Assembly: GCA_031419715.1 (NCBI GenBank)
Contig: JANOLJ010000211.1
Location: 1-14,951, forward strand
Length of the DNA: 14,951 nt
Direction of reading: 5' to 3'
DNA from: JAEMQF01 sp031419715
GTDB taxonomy: Bacteria; Pseudomonadota; Gammaproteobacteria; Burkholderiales; Burkholderiaceae_C
Position numbers and translations under genes: made by a program. Each line of letters begins with the position of its first letter. The stretch's first letter is position 1. This document shows, in pieces, positions 13,783 to 14,951 of this stretch. The notes beneath the pieces are model-generated. The model was not told where the DNA came from. It made no database searches and saw only the letters and a list, made by a program, of their open reading frames with translations.

Positions 13783-14951
13783 TCAGGCAAGGCGGAACAA
13801 CTCGATAGGCTGCTCCCGGCCTTTGACCTTGACTGGGCCAAGCGAAGCAGCTGCCGCGGTCTCCTCTCCGGCGGCCGCGAGCACTTCACCGGACGCCAGG
13901 ATTTGCGATCCATAGGTCTTGTTCAACTGCTCGATGCGCGACGCCAGGATCACAACGTTGCCGGTGATCGAATACTGCTTGCGCAATGCGGAGCCGATGT
14001 TGCCGGAGACCACCTCCCCAGCGTGCAGGCCGATGCCGATCGTGATCGGCGCAATCCGGCCGGATTCCCCGAGCCGCCGGATACCGGCAATCAGCCCGCG
14101 CGCCGCGGCAAGCGCATTCGCGCAGTCGCGGTCGCTTGTGAGGGGCGCGCCGAACGTGGCCATGAAGCCGTCGCCGAGAAACTGGTTGATGATGCCGTGA
14201 TTGCGGTTCACGACGTCGACCGCCTCGGCGAAGACGACGTTCTGCAACGCGACGATTTCCGCTGGCGACTTCTTCTCCACCAGCGGTGTGAAATTGCGAA
14301 TATCCATGAACATGACGCACACGAACGAGCTCGTGCTCTCGATCTCCGGGCCCGCGTTGAGCAGCGCCTGCGCGATGGCGGGCGAAACCTGCTGGCCGAA
14401 GGCGCTCAGCACGCGCTGGCGTTCCTGCAGCGTCCGGTAGGCGTTGCCGACGCGGCGCCTGAGCTGGTACGCGACGAAGCCCGCCGCGAGTCCGGCGAGC
14501 GCGAGCATCGTGCCCTTGGCCACGTAGAACTGCGGCAACTCAAGCGGCGAGCCTGCCGCGGCGATGGCGCCGCCCATACCAACGCCAGCGCCGCCCACCC
14601 CGAGGTGGGCGAACGCCAGGGCCACGTATTCCAGCGCGGCGACCAGCCCGGTAAAGACGGACAGCCGAAAATCCAAGCGCAGCGTGGTGAGCACGATGAA
14701 GACCGCGTAGAGATGGCCGAGCGGGCTCTGCAGCACGTACAGCGGATTGATTTCGCGCGACACGAGCAGGATCAGGATGCTGGGAACGCTCGTTTCGACG
14801 AATGCGTTCAGATACCGCAGCGCCACCGGCACGCCTCTTCCGCGGCGCAGCCAGCGGCCGAACAGGTACCGTATGGCAAGCTCGTAGCAAAGCAGCAGGG
14901 CGATGACCGCGATGATGTATAAAAACGCGGTAGGCGTGAGGAGACGAAGCA
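13783..14951 (-). CDS. Membrane-bound class III adenylate/guanylate cyclase (5' end outside window)
   Basis: The frame is open from the TGA at 13783-13785 to the window edge. The 39 codons before the GTG at 14832 encode a clear membrane helix (AFLYIIAVIALLLCYELAI), so the gene begins outside. The N-terminal part has several hydrophobic segments. A helical linker (AYRTLQERQRVLSAFGQQVSP) leads to a class III cyclase domain. Counting from that GTG, metal-binding Asp177 (MFMDIRNFT) and Asp221 (NQFLGDGFMATFGAP) are present, as is Arg299. The usual substrate-specifying Lys is Gln217, the paired Asp is Asn292, and the transition-state Asn is Ile295 (TGNVVILASR). Nucleotide choice and even activity are therefore uncertain; it may be an atypical cyclase or a nucleotide sensor. 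It could be co-transcribed with the downstream substrate-binding array. Family assignment is firm. Confidence 0.88.
   Translation of the reverse strand, partial: LRLLTPTAFLYIIAVIALLLCYELAIRYLFGRWLRRGRGVPVALRYLNAFVETSVPSILILLVSREINPLYVLQSPLGHLYAVFIVLTTLRLDFRLSVFTGLVAALEYVALAFAHLGVGGAGVGMGGAIAAAGSPLELPQFYVAKGTMLALAGLAAGFVAYQLRRRVGNAYRTLQERQRVLSAFGQQVSPAIAQALLNAGPEIESTSSFVCVMFMDIRNFTPLVEKKSPAEIVALQNVVFAEAVDVVNRNHGIINQFLGDGFMATFGAPLTSDRDCANALAAARGLIAGIRRLGESGRIAPITIGIGLHAGEVVSGNIGSALRKQYSITGNVVILASRIEQLNKTYGSQILASGEVLAAAGEETAAAASLGPVKVKGREQPIELFRLA

Noticed and set aside
13626..13913. 95-codon minus-strand frame running from the cyclase into the fragment
   Set aside because: Only its last ~11 residues (TIMPQATRVIE) match the substrate-binding family; the rest is an alternative frame of the cyclase and of the fragment. 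It is explained by a frameshifted pseudogene.

Overview
The window is GC-rich, densely coding DNA from a proteobacterium. The gene families point to a betaproteobacterium, probably Burkholderiales or a relative: TrpX-type ABC substrate-binding proteins in tandem, a SoeABC-like molybdoenzyme and SulP permeases. This placement is inferred from family content, not from a marker gene. Every gene lies on the minus strand except the first one, a truncated adenosine/adenine deaminase that ends at 656.

The centre (755-10044, minus strand, read from high to low coordinates) is one tightly packed seven-gene unit. It begins with a SoeABC-type cytoplasmic sulfite dehydrogenase: molybdopterin subunit, four-cluster ferredoxin subunit and DmsC/SoeC membrane anchor. 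Two different SulP anion transporters with STAS domains follow, and the last gene is a small fusion of an AhpD/carboxymuconolactone-decarboxylase-like domain with a Rieske [2Fe-2S] domain. Four of the five close junctions are 4-nt ATGA/GTGA overlaps and the fifth is a 24-nt gap, so the genes are probably co-transcribed and translationally coupled. The likely logic is that sulfite is oxidised in the cytoplasm, electrons pass to quinone through SoeC, and sulfate (or sulfite) crosses the membrane through the SulP proteins. The role of the Rieske fusion is unknown. The 241-bp leader upstream of soeA holds a pair of 14-bp direct repeats 22 bp apart and a perfect 13-bp palindrome, which are candidate operator sites.

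The right part (10286-13768) is a decaying tandem array of TrpX-like (ABC_sub_bind, COG2984) substrate-binding protein genes with no permease or ATPase in view. One copy looks intact (11459-12442). One is a chimera with two signal peptides (12439-13629). Two more survive only as C-terminal fragments (11323-11433 and 13626-13768). The array ends in a secreted protein with two thioredoxin folds (10286-11323), whose start overlaps the stop of one fragment.

At the right edge is a membrane-anchored class III nucleotide cyclase (13783 to the edge) whose 5' end lies outside the window. Its metal-binding aspartates are present, but the substrate-specifying and transition-state positions are changed. 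No tRNA, rRNA, CRISPR array, transposase or integrase was seen.
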